Below, piece by piece: positions 18,865-30,425 of a stretch of DNA of 62,000 nt. The DNA comes from Symsagittifera roscoffensis (Eukaryota > Xenacoelomorpha > Acoela > Convolutidae), in assembly GCF_963678635.1 (NCBI RefSeq), contig NC_087065.1:50102452-50164451 (forward strand), read 5' to 3'. Below the pieces are notes generated by a model. That model searched no databases, was not told the origin of the DNA, and saw only the letters and a list, made by a program, of their open reading frames with translations. Position numbers and translations under genes: made by a program. Each line of letters begins with the position of its first letter. Within the stretch, counting starts at the first letter, position 1.

Positions 18865-20340
18865 TGGACAAAAAGTTCCAAAAGAAGATTCCTTAAAGAT
18901 ACAACGACGCCACAAGGAGTTGGATAGACGGTATCAAGTATCTACAAAGCTTAAAGAGCAAGAGAATTGTCGTAGGCTCGAACAATTTCAGCTGGAACTG
19001 GATCAATTGGCTGAAAGACATTAAAAGCAACTAATTGAAATGGAAAAGAAAGCGTTTGAACTTGAGGATATTCCATCTGAGGTTAGCGAGAAGATAGCGG
19101 AAAGTAAGTCGACAAGAAAAGGTCAGCCCATTTCGAAACTTGGGCGGACTGTGTGAGTTCACAGGCACCTACTGACAATGCTAGTGCGCTAGGTTTGCTG
19201 GCCTTCACTCCTGTACCAATTGCGTCAGAACCGACGACTTCCGCCAACCTCGTTCAGGCCTTTAACACAAGTAATGGTCATCACCACGGGCACAGAGCAT
19301 TGAGGGATCCTAGAGTCTATAGTCATGGACATCGGATAATGCCTCATATTGGCGATAGAAGACTTTTGCCACTGTAAGTTTCTGCTCCACTTGTTTCATT
19401 CTCAGTTAACAAAAAACATTTTAGTGCACACGTGTTAACACCACTGTCTGCTGTTCCTTTAAAGACCATGAGTTCAAAGATAACAAATAGTCTTTTTGCC
19501 AACAGGCAACCGGAATCATTACCTGTCCCAAGGATACCGGCACAACCCGTTACTGGTTTTGTTGCTTTGTCGCCTAGATTTGCTGGTGGTGACTTCTCAT
19601 CTTCTGGTGTAAGCCCACCGCCAATTTTCCTTTCGGCACTTCAATGCCACGCAGCGTAGTCCAGACGCAACATGATACTTTCTTTGTATCGCATACTGTG
19701 ACACCTTATATCAACGATTACTATACACGTGATGCAAACTTATGGCGATTGGCCGCTACAACTCCAAGAGTCAAGTCGATTAAACGTTGTAAAGCTGAAA
19801 AACTTTTTTCTTATGTGAAAACAGTTTTATCAACGTGTAACACAGCCATCCCCCATAATATTGGTGGGACTGTGTATTTTAGACTCCACCAGTTGCTCCT
19901 CAAAAAAATCCACGTTTTGTCAATGACACTAAGATTGGTTATCAGCCAGTCAACGTAGACTTCACACCATCTTCAGCTAACCCGAACTAAGGTTGTTCAT
20001 CGGTTCGACCTCTCTCCGCTCGTGATTTGGAGGAATTGTTATTGCATAGCTGCAAATATTATCTTCTTGAATGGAAGTTAGCCCAGTTTGACGGCAATCC
20101 GTTAACCTGGCACTAATGGTTTGGTCAGTTTAAGTCCAGTGTTGATTCCATTGCTCTCACAGATGATACAAAAAAACTTAGAAATACTCGTCACAGGCAA
20201 AGCAAAAACCGCAATTGAGGAGTTAATTTGTAGTTTCGCTATGTACAAAGATGCACTGGATACCTTGCAACGGAAAATTGGGCAACCACAAGCTATTGCT
20301 GGCGCGCAGTCTGATAAGCTGAGTATTTTCCACTAATTAA
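18865..20340 (+). pseudogene. gag: BEL/Pao gag (coiled coil, proline-rich linker, DUF1759)
   Basis: Gag would form the retrotransposon particle. Near 18885-19090 a charged helical stretch reads RRHKELDRRYQVSTKLKEQE and EQFQLELDQLAERH, a coiled coil as expected for BEL gag. 19153-19960 gives Ser/Pro/Thr-rich linker frames. 20030-20336 carries the DUF1759 capsid-like core in two frames: LLEWKLAQFDGNPLTW-like text around 20065-20110, then LVTGKAKTAIEEL and LQRKIGQPQAIAGAQSDKL at 20180-20330. Stops at several positions and frame changes near 19380, 19650 and 20180 show decay. The region leads into the protease. Confidence 0.75.
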
Positions 20341-20779
20341 GATGAACAATCCGGAAAAGGTCATTAGTTTCTACTCCGCAGATTTCAAATTTTTGTCATT
20401 CAACGATGATCTAAAGAGCAGTAACCTGTTAGACCAAGCTGTTAGTAAATTTCTACAGCCAATACCAAGGTATCTAGTAAAGTACAGGAAAGGTCTAACT
20501 TTCTGCCGTGAGTTTTGTGCGACTGTAGTCATGCATTGTGACAATGTGCTGTTTTCGAGGAGAGTAAAGTACTCAGCGAGCAAAATAAGTAGCGGAAGAG
20601 AAATTTCAATTCTCTTGGCTCAATGGCAATCATAGTTTCCGGGAGCTAAAAATAAGCGAAGCCAGAGTGCGATAGCACATAAAACTTCCTACTCAATGGA
20701 GCCTAAAAAAAATTTCCTGTGAAGGAAAAATCGAATGTGTCAAATGAGGTTGGAGCACATTAGTCCAACTACGCCGCTG

Positions 20780-21120
20780 TCAGTGATGTGCATGACATTG
20801 ATTCGTCTAAATGGTTGTTGCCACTTGCAACGCTTGGTGTGTCCTCAGATGTAACCAATATTCTGACGTTGGTTCTTTGTTATAGTGCCTTGACACACTC
20901 TTGTTGTCTGCGTCACTTTTTAATCGTCCCCACTTAGGAGTGGAGCTTGTTAGTTTTTTAATTAATGGTTTCAATTCAACCAACGTTGTTGAGACTCAGA
21001 GGTTCAAGTTTAAACTTTCCTCCGAAACGAATATTAATACTTTTGTGTTCACTCTGTATGCATATATTAAAAACAAAATTAGTATCGGTTTAAAATTATT
21101 CAATATTGCCGATTCGTAGA
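20780..21120 (+). pseudogene. BEL/Pao aspartic protease remnant
   Basis: The stretch LLPLATLGVSSDV is followed by YSALTHSCCL, at the position of the aspartyl-protease active site. The Asp and Gly expected there are replaced by Tyr and Ala in this frame. After a frame change, FNRPHLGVELVSFLINGF and FKFKLSSETN continue as in the BEL PR-RT linker. It lies between gag and RT. Most likely an inactive remnant. Confidence 0.5.
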
Positions 21121-21439
21121 ATAAATATTCACAATTGGCACCTATAAAGTCCACTCAATTGATTATGAGGATGTTGACGTTATTATAAAACAAGATTACT
21201 ACCACGCCGTTAGAACCATTGACTTCAACTTGGGAGATGATAACAACTCAACGTGTTCCGTTCACCTACCAATAGGTTGGGTTGTAAGTGGTCTGTTGCC
21301 GCCGTCCATAGAATCAACGTCCTTATTTTTTTAAGTGTATTCTCGAAGTTTCTTCTTTGACTGACCAGATAAAATTCTGGTACTAGTTGGAATCTTATGG
21401 TGCTTTCAAACAAGTGGCTGCGCGTTCTGCCGCGGATTA

Positions 21440-23100
21440 ACATGATTTATCCACCCTTAAATCCGAATCTGTTCGAAGAATGGTGAAGAATGGTGGAAAA
21501 TACCTTGTCCAAACGCTTTGGATTGATAGTAAGATCAGTCTGCCAAACAATTATTTCTCTTCATTCGCCCAATTTAAATCATTGGAGAGAAGCTTAAGTA
21601 AAGACCCTGAACTGCGCAAAAGATACGCAGAGATAGTTAGAGAGGACATTCGAAAATGGCTATGTCATTACTGTCGAACCGCATGATCCACGTCTGCGTT
21701 ACGATCGTGTGTGGTATCTTCCGCAAAAACACTTTGAAAAAACGAACAAGTCGGGTAAGCTGCGCCGAGTCCCTAATGGGGCTTCTAAGTTTCACGGCAA
21801 AGCCTTAATTAAGTCCCCATTGATGGGTCCGGACCTGCTCTAAAATTTAAAAGTTAAAACTTTGCGATTCCGTCAACACAAGTACGCCGTCTCCGCGGAT
21901 ATAGAGGGTATGTTCCTCCAGGTTTTTTGCTCCGTTTTTTCGTTTCGTTTTTTTTTGTGGCAGAAGATTACCACTTTCGATTTAGTAGTTCACCAGTACA
22001 CTCGCAAACTAGTCGGCGCGCGGGATTCGCCTACCTTCACCAATTTCGCATTGCAAAAAACAGTAATCGATAATATGTTCACATACCCTGAGGCGGCATC
22101 AGTCGTAAATGAAAAAATTACATGGACGATCATATCGATTCAATCGAAACCATTGCCCATTGCCCATCAAAATTAGCTGTGGTTTGGTTTCGTTATTTAA
22201 GTTGAGATGGTTCAACATTACTAAATTTGTCAGTAACGCTGACGAATTTACTTTAGTAATGATCCCTGAAGATTGCGAAACACCGTCTCGACCCATCAAA
22301 GAAATTTGTAACCTAGCTGAACAATCAGCACGCGTCTTAGGTTTTAAGTGGGACCAAGTGAAAGTCACATTGGTTTTTAGCAGAAGTGCGAACCGCCCTA
22401 TCGATAAGGCAATAACACAATAAACCGTCTTGAGTTTCGTCTCATCTGTGTTTGCCCTATTGGGTAACTAGCTCCTTACACAGTTAGGTTCCGTCTTTTG
22501 CTTTAGGATCTTTGGAAAATCATCGGCCAAAGTTGAGACGACAAATTGCCGGAAGACTTTTGAAACAAATTTGTAGAGTGTCACTCCGGTCTCCCTCTTT
22601 TAGTGCAATTGACTATTTCCCGCTGTTACTTCACAGAACCTGTGGATCGAAGAATTGAGCTCTATTTGTTCGGTGTTAACTCGTAGGATCTTTTCTGTGC
22701 CGTTGAATCTTGCGTGCGCGACTCTCGAGTTCACACAAAACTCAACTTTCCTTCATTTTTGGTAAAGCTCGCGTCGCGCCGATGAAAGCGCCATCTATAC
22801 CTAAGCTAGAGCTTCAAGCTGTCTGCCTGCGACATGACTAAAAGATGATATATTGAAAGTACTCACCGTTAAGATTAATCATGTCTATCTACACAAGGAC
22901 AGGTAGTAGCACCGTTTTGCTCTGGCTAAACTCCAAAGACAAGTAACCTGTATTCGTCGATAACCGTGGCGGCGAAATCCTCGAACCGGCCACTATTTAT
23001 GAGTGGTGCCATGTTTTGAGCGGCGATAATCCAGCTGATACCGGTACACGGGGGATTTCTTCGGAAGCCCTGAAGGATAGCAGTCTATCAAACATCCCGA
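21440..23100 (+). pseudogene. pol: BEL/Pao reverse transcriptase and RNase H, broken
   Basis: 21480-21686 has SLPNNY and LSKDPELRKRYAEIVRE, the BEL RT N-terminal region. In the next frame come VWYLPQKHF, GPDLL and YAVSADIEGMFLQV (RT motif A, about 21880-21920). 21940-22080 gives QYTRKLVGARDSPT and FALQKTVIDN, and the catalytic YMDD is at 22119-22130. The RNase H part shows KARVAPMKAPSIPKLELQAV (about 22765-22825). Its end shows GGEILEPATIYEW and DNPADTGTRG (about 22970-23060). Catalytic Asp residues survive, but the frame changes at least four times. Confidence 0.8.
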
Positions 23101-23161
23101 ACACGGGTTCAATTGGGAAAAGTTCTGTTCCTTCACGAACTATAGTAGAGTTGTCACGTTT

Positions 23162-24613
23162 ATGATCGGGATGCTGCCTTCACATAAGCATTTTCGCGGT
23201 AAGGACTTTTTAATCACCGACCCAATTGAACTAGATTTTGTAGAAAAAAAACAAAATCATGTTGTTCCGATGGAATCCTTCTCCCTTGAGTCGAAAACAC
23301 TCACTGCTGGCGAACCTATTTGGAAAAGTAGCAAAATTGCAACATACTCTAACGTTATCGGTCCCGCTGGTACGATTCCGTCAACCAACCGGATCGTCCT
23401 TTTAGTGAATACCGAGGTTCATACTGAGCACCCAATAGTACTCGACGCCCGTCATACCCTAATTCGCTTGCTGCCCAGAAGCCTCCACCAAAAGCATTTT
23501 CATCATAGTTTAGATTACGTGAATTCCATTTTAAATATGAGTTATGCAAAACTTGGATTGCCTCGACTACTTCGGTCCATCGAAAAGCAATGTGTAACAT
23601 GCCCTAAACGCAAAGCTTGTACCATCCAGCCAGTTTTGTCCGATTTACCTGACGAACATCTCAGATATAAGCAACCACTCTTTGATCATACGGGTGTTGT
23701 TTACTTTGGACGGCTTTACGTTTCGGTTCGCAGAAGCACTGAAAAAAAGGGAAATTTTTTCTCTTGCCTCACCACCAGGGCTGTACACCTTGAGATTGTG
23801 TCATCTCTGGACACTAGTGCTTGTGTCATGGGCATTGAACGGTCCATTGCTCGTCGTGGTATACCATTGACGATCTGGCTGGACAACGGTACGAACTTCG
23901 TTGGTGCGGAAAAAGAATTACTTGCCTCCATCGAGAACTTTCTTAAGAATTACTTGCCTGCATCAAGCTCCGAGGTTTTTTTTGCATACAAAACTGTTGC
24001 TTGAATTTTTAACTCGTTAAGGGCACACCATTACGGTGGCTCCTGGGAGCGCCTTGTCCGACGATTGAAGCGCGTGCTTCACGATATACTCAGCAGTAGA
24101 CGTGTTACTGAAGAGGTGTTATGAACAACACTCCGCTTAGTTGAACAGGCCTTAAATTCGAGGCCAATGACTCCCGTTAGTGCCGATTCACGTGAGTTAG
24201 AAGCGTTAACCCCAAATCATTTTTTGTTTGGACAACATGTCGCAAGCTTTCTTTCGCTTTTACCTGGGGAAAACTTCGATCACAAGAAAAGTTAAGTGCA
24301 AGCGCAGTCGTACGCTAAGGCTATTTTGTCTCGTTGGCTTCGCGAAGATGTTCAATTCTTGAATAAGCGTGTCAAGTGGCACACGCAGTCTGACTTCACT
24401 CTTAAGACAGGCGGTCTCGTTTGGGTGATTGAGCCAGATAGTTCGCGTGGGTACTACCCTCTTGCCCGAACTCTTAAGTTACCTTATGGACAAGACGGTT
24501 GCGCGCGATTCACCCTTGTTAGGACCGCAGGGATTGAACTCACGCGGCCGACCGTTAACCTCGCTCTGGTTCTTCCTTCTTCAGGGGCGGAGGATGTTGC
24601 AACGCAAATGTAA
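23162..24613 (+). pseudogene. pol: BEL/Pao integrase with DUF5641 C-terminus, three in-frame stops
   Basis: Inserts the cDNA into the host genome. A 280-codon open frame (23162-24001) includes the HHCC zinc-binding region (HQKHFHHSLDY ... CVTCPKRKA), then the core with FDHTGVVYFG (first Asp), CLTTRAVHLEIVSSLDT and WLDNGTNFVGAEKEL (second Asp). After a TGA at 24002-24004 the same frame continues with HHYGGSWERLVRR (catalytic Glu), LNSRPMTP and LTPNHFLFGQH. It then crosses a second TGA (about 24121) and a TAA (about 24293) into the final DUF5641-type domain (24296-24613; KWHTQSDF, VWVIEPDSSRGYYPL). Only three in-frame stops over about 480 codons make this the best preserved part of the element. 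Confidence 0.85.
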
Positions 24614-24733
24614 TATAGAGTATAAATGCATAAAAAACAAGTCAGGATGTGCGTGCGGCCAAGATACAAGTCTCTCAAGTCGGTCAACCAGGTCCGAGTC
24701 CCCATCGGCCTATGTATCAACATACCAAAAAAA

Positions 24734-24975
24734 GGGTTTTCATCCGAATTGACCGTTTTTACTGTTTTGTTTTGGTTCTAGTTCGGTTCAGCCTTGATTA
24801 AGGCTGACCGCCAAAAAGAGCAATTTGTCTCAAGGAAATTATTACGGGTTCTTGTTGGGTTTTCATCCTGTTTGACCATTTTTCCCTTTTTTTTGGCTCT
24901 AATTAGGTTCAGCCTTGATTAATCCTGCCCGCCAAAAAGAGCAATTTGTCTCAAAGACAATCTTACCGGTTTCTC
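24734..24975. repeat. 123-bp tandem duplication just after the BEL pol end (copy A)
   Basis: Two units 123 bp apart share GGGTTTTCATCC, TTCAGCCTTGATTAA, CGCCAAAAAGAGCAATTT and GTCTCAA. They follow the pol stop and may represent the element's 3' untranslated region. The same pair is at 32310-32551 in copy B. Confidence 0.8.
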
Positions 24976-25089
24976 AGCATAAAATGTTTTCAAAAAGTGG
25001 CCCTACTAATGGGCATTATATTAAAATGGGTCTGGTCCAGACAAAAATCAGCTATTTTTTCTCACTCTTTTTAAAAAAGGGGTGGTCGG

Positions 25090-25235
25090 AGCAATATCAT
25101 CGATAACAAAATTCATAATCATGATAATCAGAACTATCATCATAATAATCTGAATATCATCAAAATCACAAACAAAATGAACATTATCATATGCATGACA
25201 ATTATAATCATAACGAGATGAACTATGACTTTGAG
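25090..25235. repeat. ATCAT-rich low-complexity block
   Basis: Dense, irregular ATCAT/ATAATCA repeats (for example ATAATCATGATAATCAGAA). Repeated identically in copy B near 32666-32811. Frames across it are chance translations. Confidence 0.6.
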
Positions 25236-26799
25236 AATAACTATAAGTAAACACAGAATATTCCGACATCATAAACAAAAAACTACAAAAGAATAGAATA
25301 TATTTTTTTGCCTTTTTCTAAGCTGATTCAATGCTTGGGATATCGGTCCGTTTGAATTCTTCGCATAGCAATATAGGCAGTTTTAAGCAGAGTCATATCA
25401 CTTTTGTGATTATTATTTTTGTTTCTTGTTTTCATTTTTTTTATCACTTGGCGTTGGGAGGGGTATAACCAAAAAAGACCATTTACCGCTAGTCTACATC
25501 AGGCATGGAATAAATCTGCGGCCCAGAAATCCACCTAACTTTTGCAAAATTCAACGATGTGTGAAAGATAAAAAAATATGTAAGTCTGAGTTGAATTTGA
25601 TAAACAACTGACAACAATAGGTTCAGTTGAAAAATCTACATTTTTAATGATTTTTCCCGTCTTTTTCGGGACTTTTCAATCTGTTGTAGAGAATATTAGG
25701 TCATTTTCAGTAAAATCAACTTTAAATGACCATTACCGAAATTTTCAATTTTTTTCTCTCATTCGCAAAGTTTAAAATTTCTCTCTCATTCGAAAATCTA
25801 TTTCAATCATTTGAAATTGATTTGGATCAATATATTGAGCTCAGTTTGAGATCAAATCAAACCTATTTAAAATTGGTTGAGATAAATTTGTTTGCAGATT
25901 AGATTGAAGATCAGTTCAAAAATATTTAAAAGTGGAACAAATCATCGTCTGTTCATCAATTTTTTTAAAACTAAATTTGGAGTCATTTTTGTACTCCTAC
26001 TTTTTCCATACTAAATTCGATCTCAGCCCATTTGTGTCAATGCGACAAATTTCATCAGGTACGTTTGATAAAAGGAAAGATAGCCTCAATTTGTTTTTTT
26101 TTCTCTTTTTTCCAAAATTACTTTTCATATAAAATTTTCAATTTACTTTTGATAAGTTTGAGACATTTTCAATTGCTTGTTCGGGCTTTAGAATGAACTA
26201 AGGACTTTTAGTGGTTCTTGGGTTGGTTTTTTATTCAGAACGAATTCGGCGATTATTTTTTAAAGATTCAAATAAATTTTTAAACGTTACAACAAGACAA
26301 TGATTCTTTGAGCTCAAGTGAAAAGAGATATTTCTGCTGTTTTTTTAGGGTGTGAAAAAAGCCTTTATTATGCGCAAAAACTTATGCGCCAATCGAAAAT
26401 TTGACAAATGACACTGAAAACGTCTATAAATTTACGGCTTCTTAAACCGCGCTAACAAAATCTAGCTCTTCTTATTAAAATGCCACTGTTTTTTAACTTG
26501 ACTATATAAACTATTTAATGTGGCTGTTGACTCGAAAAACTGGGTAACTTTAGGGAGTTTCTTCTCTAGGTTCGTTCTCTCTTTCCTAACGACACCGCAA
26601 AGTCGTCCCTTGGGCAGTGAATTCAGAGGGGGGGGGGGACCGAAATTTACTACTATCTACAAGCCCGAAAGGGTTATTATGGTGGCAACTATTCTGTATT
26701 GTATTATGTTGCTTGCCCCCTTCTGTGTATTGCTCTTCCGGCTGTCTTGTCTTATCGATACAATCGCAAGAATTTCCAATGATAAATTAATTTAGATGA
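25236..26799. other. No recognised gene; AT-rich non-coding
   Basis: Poly-T and poly-A-rich sequence with several short direct repeats (for example two TCTCTCATTCG(C/A)AAA units near 25755-25795 and TTGAGATCAAATC-like words near 25845-25920). A G-run lies at 26629-26639. No supported gene. Confidence 0.5.
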
Positions 26800-28790
26800 T
26801 TATATGTCCAGTTACGGAAGGCTCTGAGTGGCTAGGATTTAATCTAACAATTAAAACAAAAGGAAAGGGTCCTAGATTTATCAGCACAATTTCCTATTTG
26901 GAAATAACTTCCAACTAACTGCACCAACACTAAACTGTTCTCTCTTTTGAGAACCTCTGCCGAGAACTATTTATCTACTGCCAATTACCTGACTAACTAG
27001 CTATAATTGTTCTCTCTAACTAACTGAGAACCAACTATACTCTCTCTCAGTATCAGTTGCTGTCTTCTCTGACTGAGAACCAACTACTCTAGCTAACAAC
27101 TGTTCTGACACTTAAGCGCTCTCCGGTACCCTCCAATTCCTTATCTTTCTTATACTTAGCTTTAGTTAAGTCACGCCATTCCCTATTGGTCCTGAAAACC
27201 GTTTAAATCACCCGTCTGCACATGTTTAAGACTATATCCCTCCCCCTGTCAACTCTGCCACGTGCCAAGTTTGGTTTCTTTGATCAATATTTTCACGCTT
27301 ATTAGATACCATAATTGGACCCAGCAAACAAATTTCATACGGTTCTAATCAGCAAACTCCTGACCACAGTGACTCCAGACCTCGAGTTTAACTCAACCTC
27401 CGAACCATGCTATGTTTACTCAGTGATCCTCCCAAGGTCTTTTTTGATTATCCCATTAACGTTCCGACCTCCTAAGGGTAGGGGAAGGCCTTTTCATGGG
27501 TAACTAATTAACTTCAGGCATCTAAAAATTCTATTTGTGTTCTTTTCCAATCCCGTTTTTCTAGCTATCAGGGTGAGGTAGTTCGTCTATTAGGGGTCAA
27601 ATTAAACCAAAAAAGCACCTCCCAGAAACCAAGTAATCTCGCCGTTCGTTCATACTATTTAGGAGATTTATTTCTCATGCTACTTTTCTATTACTATCAG
27701 ATTGCTCTCGGACTACTTTTCTTTAGTCTAGTTGAATTGCTATTATTAGATCATTCGCCAAGCTAAACTGAACTCAATGTTTACCAAGTCCACTTTGAAT
27801 TAACTCTACTACTCCAAGATTGCAACATAAAGCTATATGTCTATCAGCTTCTGCTCTAGCTCCCAATATATATGTTTTGCCCCAAACTTTGGCATGATGG
27901 CCCATTCTCAGTTCCAGTGGTTGGGCTGGGGAATATGCCACTTTCCGGGGTTAATCTCGGGGTTTTTTATGCATTTTTGGGGCGAAACACCCAAAAGTCA
28001 ACTTAAGGTCACCCAGAAGTCAATCGGGGTGAAATTTCTATATTTGGGCTCAAGATACCATGGGGATCCTAGTTAGCAAGTTTCATTCATACCCCATTAA
28101 TACTTCACAAGTTATCCGCTTTCTAAGGTCAATTATCACTTTTTCCGCAAAAAGGCTATAAACACCGAAAGGAGTTGCCGGAGGGTTTTCACTCACAAGG
28201 GGTCTTTTTTCGGGGTTCGTATTTTATGTCCATCTCCGAAATAAAATCAATATGCCACCGTCCATTATTTCGCGTAAATTGCCTAATTCCAGTCTAGGGT
28301 GGTGTTTTCTCAAATGCTAATAGCTTCCGATCCAACCGCGGGATTTGGTTCAAGTTGTAATGCAAGATGTGTCTTGCCACTACCTATCATCCCTCCAAAT
28401 TTCAGCTCCTTGCACTCTTTGAAGGCCGAGAAATGACTACCGGAAATTAGGGGTGGGTTTGTTTACTTAGGGCATAAAAGCGGAAGTAGGGGTCCTAGGA
28501 GTTTGGGATTCTAAACTTGAGCTTCCCTTAACTAGGCCTACAACATACTAAAATTTGAGCCCAAAACCGCCGCTAGTTTCCGAGTTCTGATAGGGCCATA
28601 TACACTTCCGGGGAGTGTTATCACTTAGGGCCTGGGGGTCCGAAGCGTCTGGATTTTTGCATGCCCGGGTCAAATCATCTCTAGTATCCGTTCTATGAGT
28701 TTCATAAAGCTAGCCCGGTAGTTTCCATTGGGGGGCGGGGGGTGGTTGCAAAATCGGTACCGTGTTCAAATTGTGCTTAGTCTCTGTTTG
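26800..28790. other. GC-richer non-coding island with GTTCTC/GAGAAC hairpins
   Basis: About 2 kb whose base composition is visibly more balanced than the rest of the window, with CCGGGG, CCCGGG, GGGGCG and many GGGGTC-type words. No frame longer than about 80 codons and no protein motif was seen. The left part (26936-27095) has three successive inverted pairs of GTTCTC/GAGAAC type. CTAGGATTT and AAAGGGTCCTAG near 26835-26875 recall words from the Polinton terminal repeat. It could be a foreign LTR, a leader region or a non-coding RNA locus. Conserved almost base for base in copy B. Confidence 0.4.
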
Positions 28791-30255
28791 TTTTGTTCGA
28801 TTTTTCAACTTGCTACTTAACTTAATGACTTAACTCAATCTTACGCTCAGGTTACTATAGCATGTATCACAGTAGAAACACCAATTCTACAAACTGTTCA
28901 AAGTATATAATTTATAAAAGTTTTCTCCACGAAACGTTTGGAGAGCAAATACAGGACAGATTGCAATGCACGTCTTCGTCTTGTCTTAAGATGAACTTTG
29001 TTCTAACAGAATTTGTTTGAAGCATTCCAGAAATAGGCACAATGCTTATAAAGCGTCTCAAAACTGGAGAATTTAACACCATACTAGAGTATGAATTTTA
29101 CGAACCTCAATGTGAACTCTTCTGCAACTCTAATTGTTAGAGAAAACTTTTCTTGTAGAAAACATTGGGCGTAGCCGCATATGCAGAGGAGCTTCCCGCA
29201 ACCTGTTCTATCCGTTGAACCTAAAATCTCAGATGAGGGTTGTTTTTGAGAAAAAATAAGAGTTCCTTTGGGTCAAAAATCGCCCGTAGAAGGTGGTGTA
29301 AGGTAAAAAGAGACTAGGGTGTCAGCCAGGCCGACAGGGCAGTTAGTGGACTTGCCACTAGTACCATTTTTTGGAGAGCGGTAGAGTAGTGAAAAAGTGA
29401 GAAAAATGTCCAAAGAGTCTCAAAAATATCATAAAAAATCAAGGAACTGCAGACAAAAATGTTTTTGAAATATGAGAAACTGGGCATCTATACGTTTCAA
29501 ACTGACATCAATATCTTTGGGCATCAATATCTTCTAGACAATGCGACCGGCGCATCAAAATCCATCCGCTTCAAAATCTCTGACTGTTAAAAAGGCGAAA
29601 ATTGTTCGAAAAAGTCCAACCCTGAACAGATATTTCAGAACCAAGAGAACCAAGAATCAAAACTTTCTCAGCGCTGAGCATCAATTTTGTGCCTGTTAAA
29701 AAGTCGAAAATTGTCCGAAAAAAAACAACCGATAACAGAAACTTCAAACCTAATGGCAGAAACTTGATAGTAGGAAACAACATTTTTGACGTCGGTTTTT
29801 CAAACTGACGTCAAAACTTTTCAGACATTGAGTCTTGCTCTTGCGCATCTTTTTCTCTTTGCTTTAAAAAAACAAAATTTCGTTGAAATGCCTTTCAACT
29901 TTTTTTTTCCAAGACAGACTTCAAAGTTTTTTTGAACACTTCATCTGTTAATGTTTTCTTCTCATTGGATTTTGAAAAACTGCTCTCCAGTCTGAAACTA
30001 GAGATATAAATGTGTTCAATTGGCATCAAAATATGCATCAGTTTTGAAATTTTGAAGTAAAAAAGAAAAGGTAAATGAAAAAGGCAATAGGCAAACAAAG
30101 TGAATTCAAAAAGGCCATTGATCATATATATTACTGCAACCAGGTTAATCGAGGTCCATGACTTGTTTAGATCGGTGGAACAAATATTGGCATTTCCAGG
30201 GACGTCTTGACTGAAAAAAGCCACAGCTACCTGGGCTGAGGTGCTCGACTCATGA
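28791..30255. other. No recognised gene; one 110-bp internal duplication
   Basis: Non-coding. Around 29587-29760 two units about 110 bp apart share TGTTAAAAAG(G/T)CGAAAATTGT(T/C)CGAAAAA...CAACC...AACAGA. A - strand frame at 29895-30263 (122 codons) is open in both duplication copies but has no recognisable motif. With so few differences between the copies, conservation there is uninformative. Confidence 0.45.
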
Positions 30256-30425
30256 TTTTCCATATCCGTTTTCGACTTTTTCAGTCAAACGTTTTCCTTA
30301 TTTAACTTTTTGAGTCGAACGATGTCCGTTTTCGACTTTGCTCGACTTTGTTCGACTATACCGGAAATTGTTCGACTTAACCAGACATTGTTTGACTTTG
30401 CTCGAACTTATCGGACATTTTACCG
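30256..30425. repeat. TTCGAC minisatellite, 20-22 bp period (copy A)
   Basis: Degenerate units such as TTGTTCGACTATACCGGAAA, TTGTTCGACTTAACCAGACA and TTTGCTCGAACTTATCGGACA, with TTTTCGACTTT variants at the start. Preceded by CTCGACTCATGATT, a word shared with the 43085 array. The copy B equivalent is about 37855-38020. Confidence 0.75.

Larger units (their letters stand above)
18865..24613 (+). mobile_element. BEL/Pao LTR retrotransposon, degraded gag-pol
   Basis: On the + strand, in canonical order: gag with coiled coil and DUF1759-like domain, aspartic protease, reverse transcriptase with YMDD, RNase H, zinc-binding and DDE integrase, and the DUF5641-type C-terminal domain. The order and motifs are specific to BEL/Pao. 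Coding is interrupted by many stops and frameshifts, so the element is inactive. No direct repeats were found flanking the coding region; the 5' end upstream of 18865 is undefined and the 3' side is altered by the tandem duplication beginning at 23708. Confidence 0.88.

Noticed and set aside
18865-24613. LTRs of the BEL/Pao element
   Set aside because: I compared 17360-18860 with the sequence after 24613 by eye and found no direct repeat; not reported as a feature.
29280-29360. tRNA-like segment (GTCAGCCAGGCCGACAGGGC)
   Set aside because: No consistent cloverleaf, A-box or B-box could be drawn.
29895-30263. 122-codon minus-strand frame, open in both duplication copies
   Set aside because: The duplicates are nearly identical, so shared openness is not evidence of selection; no motif was seen.
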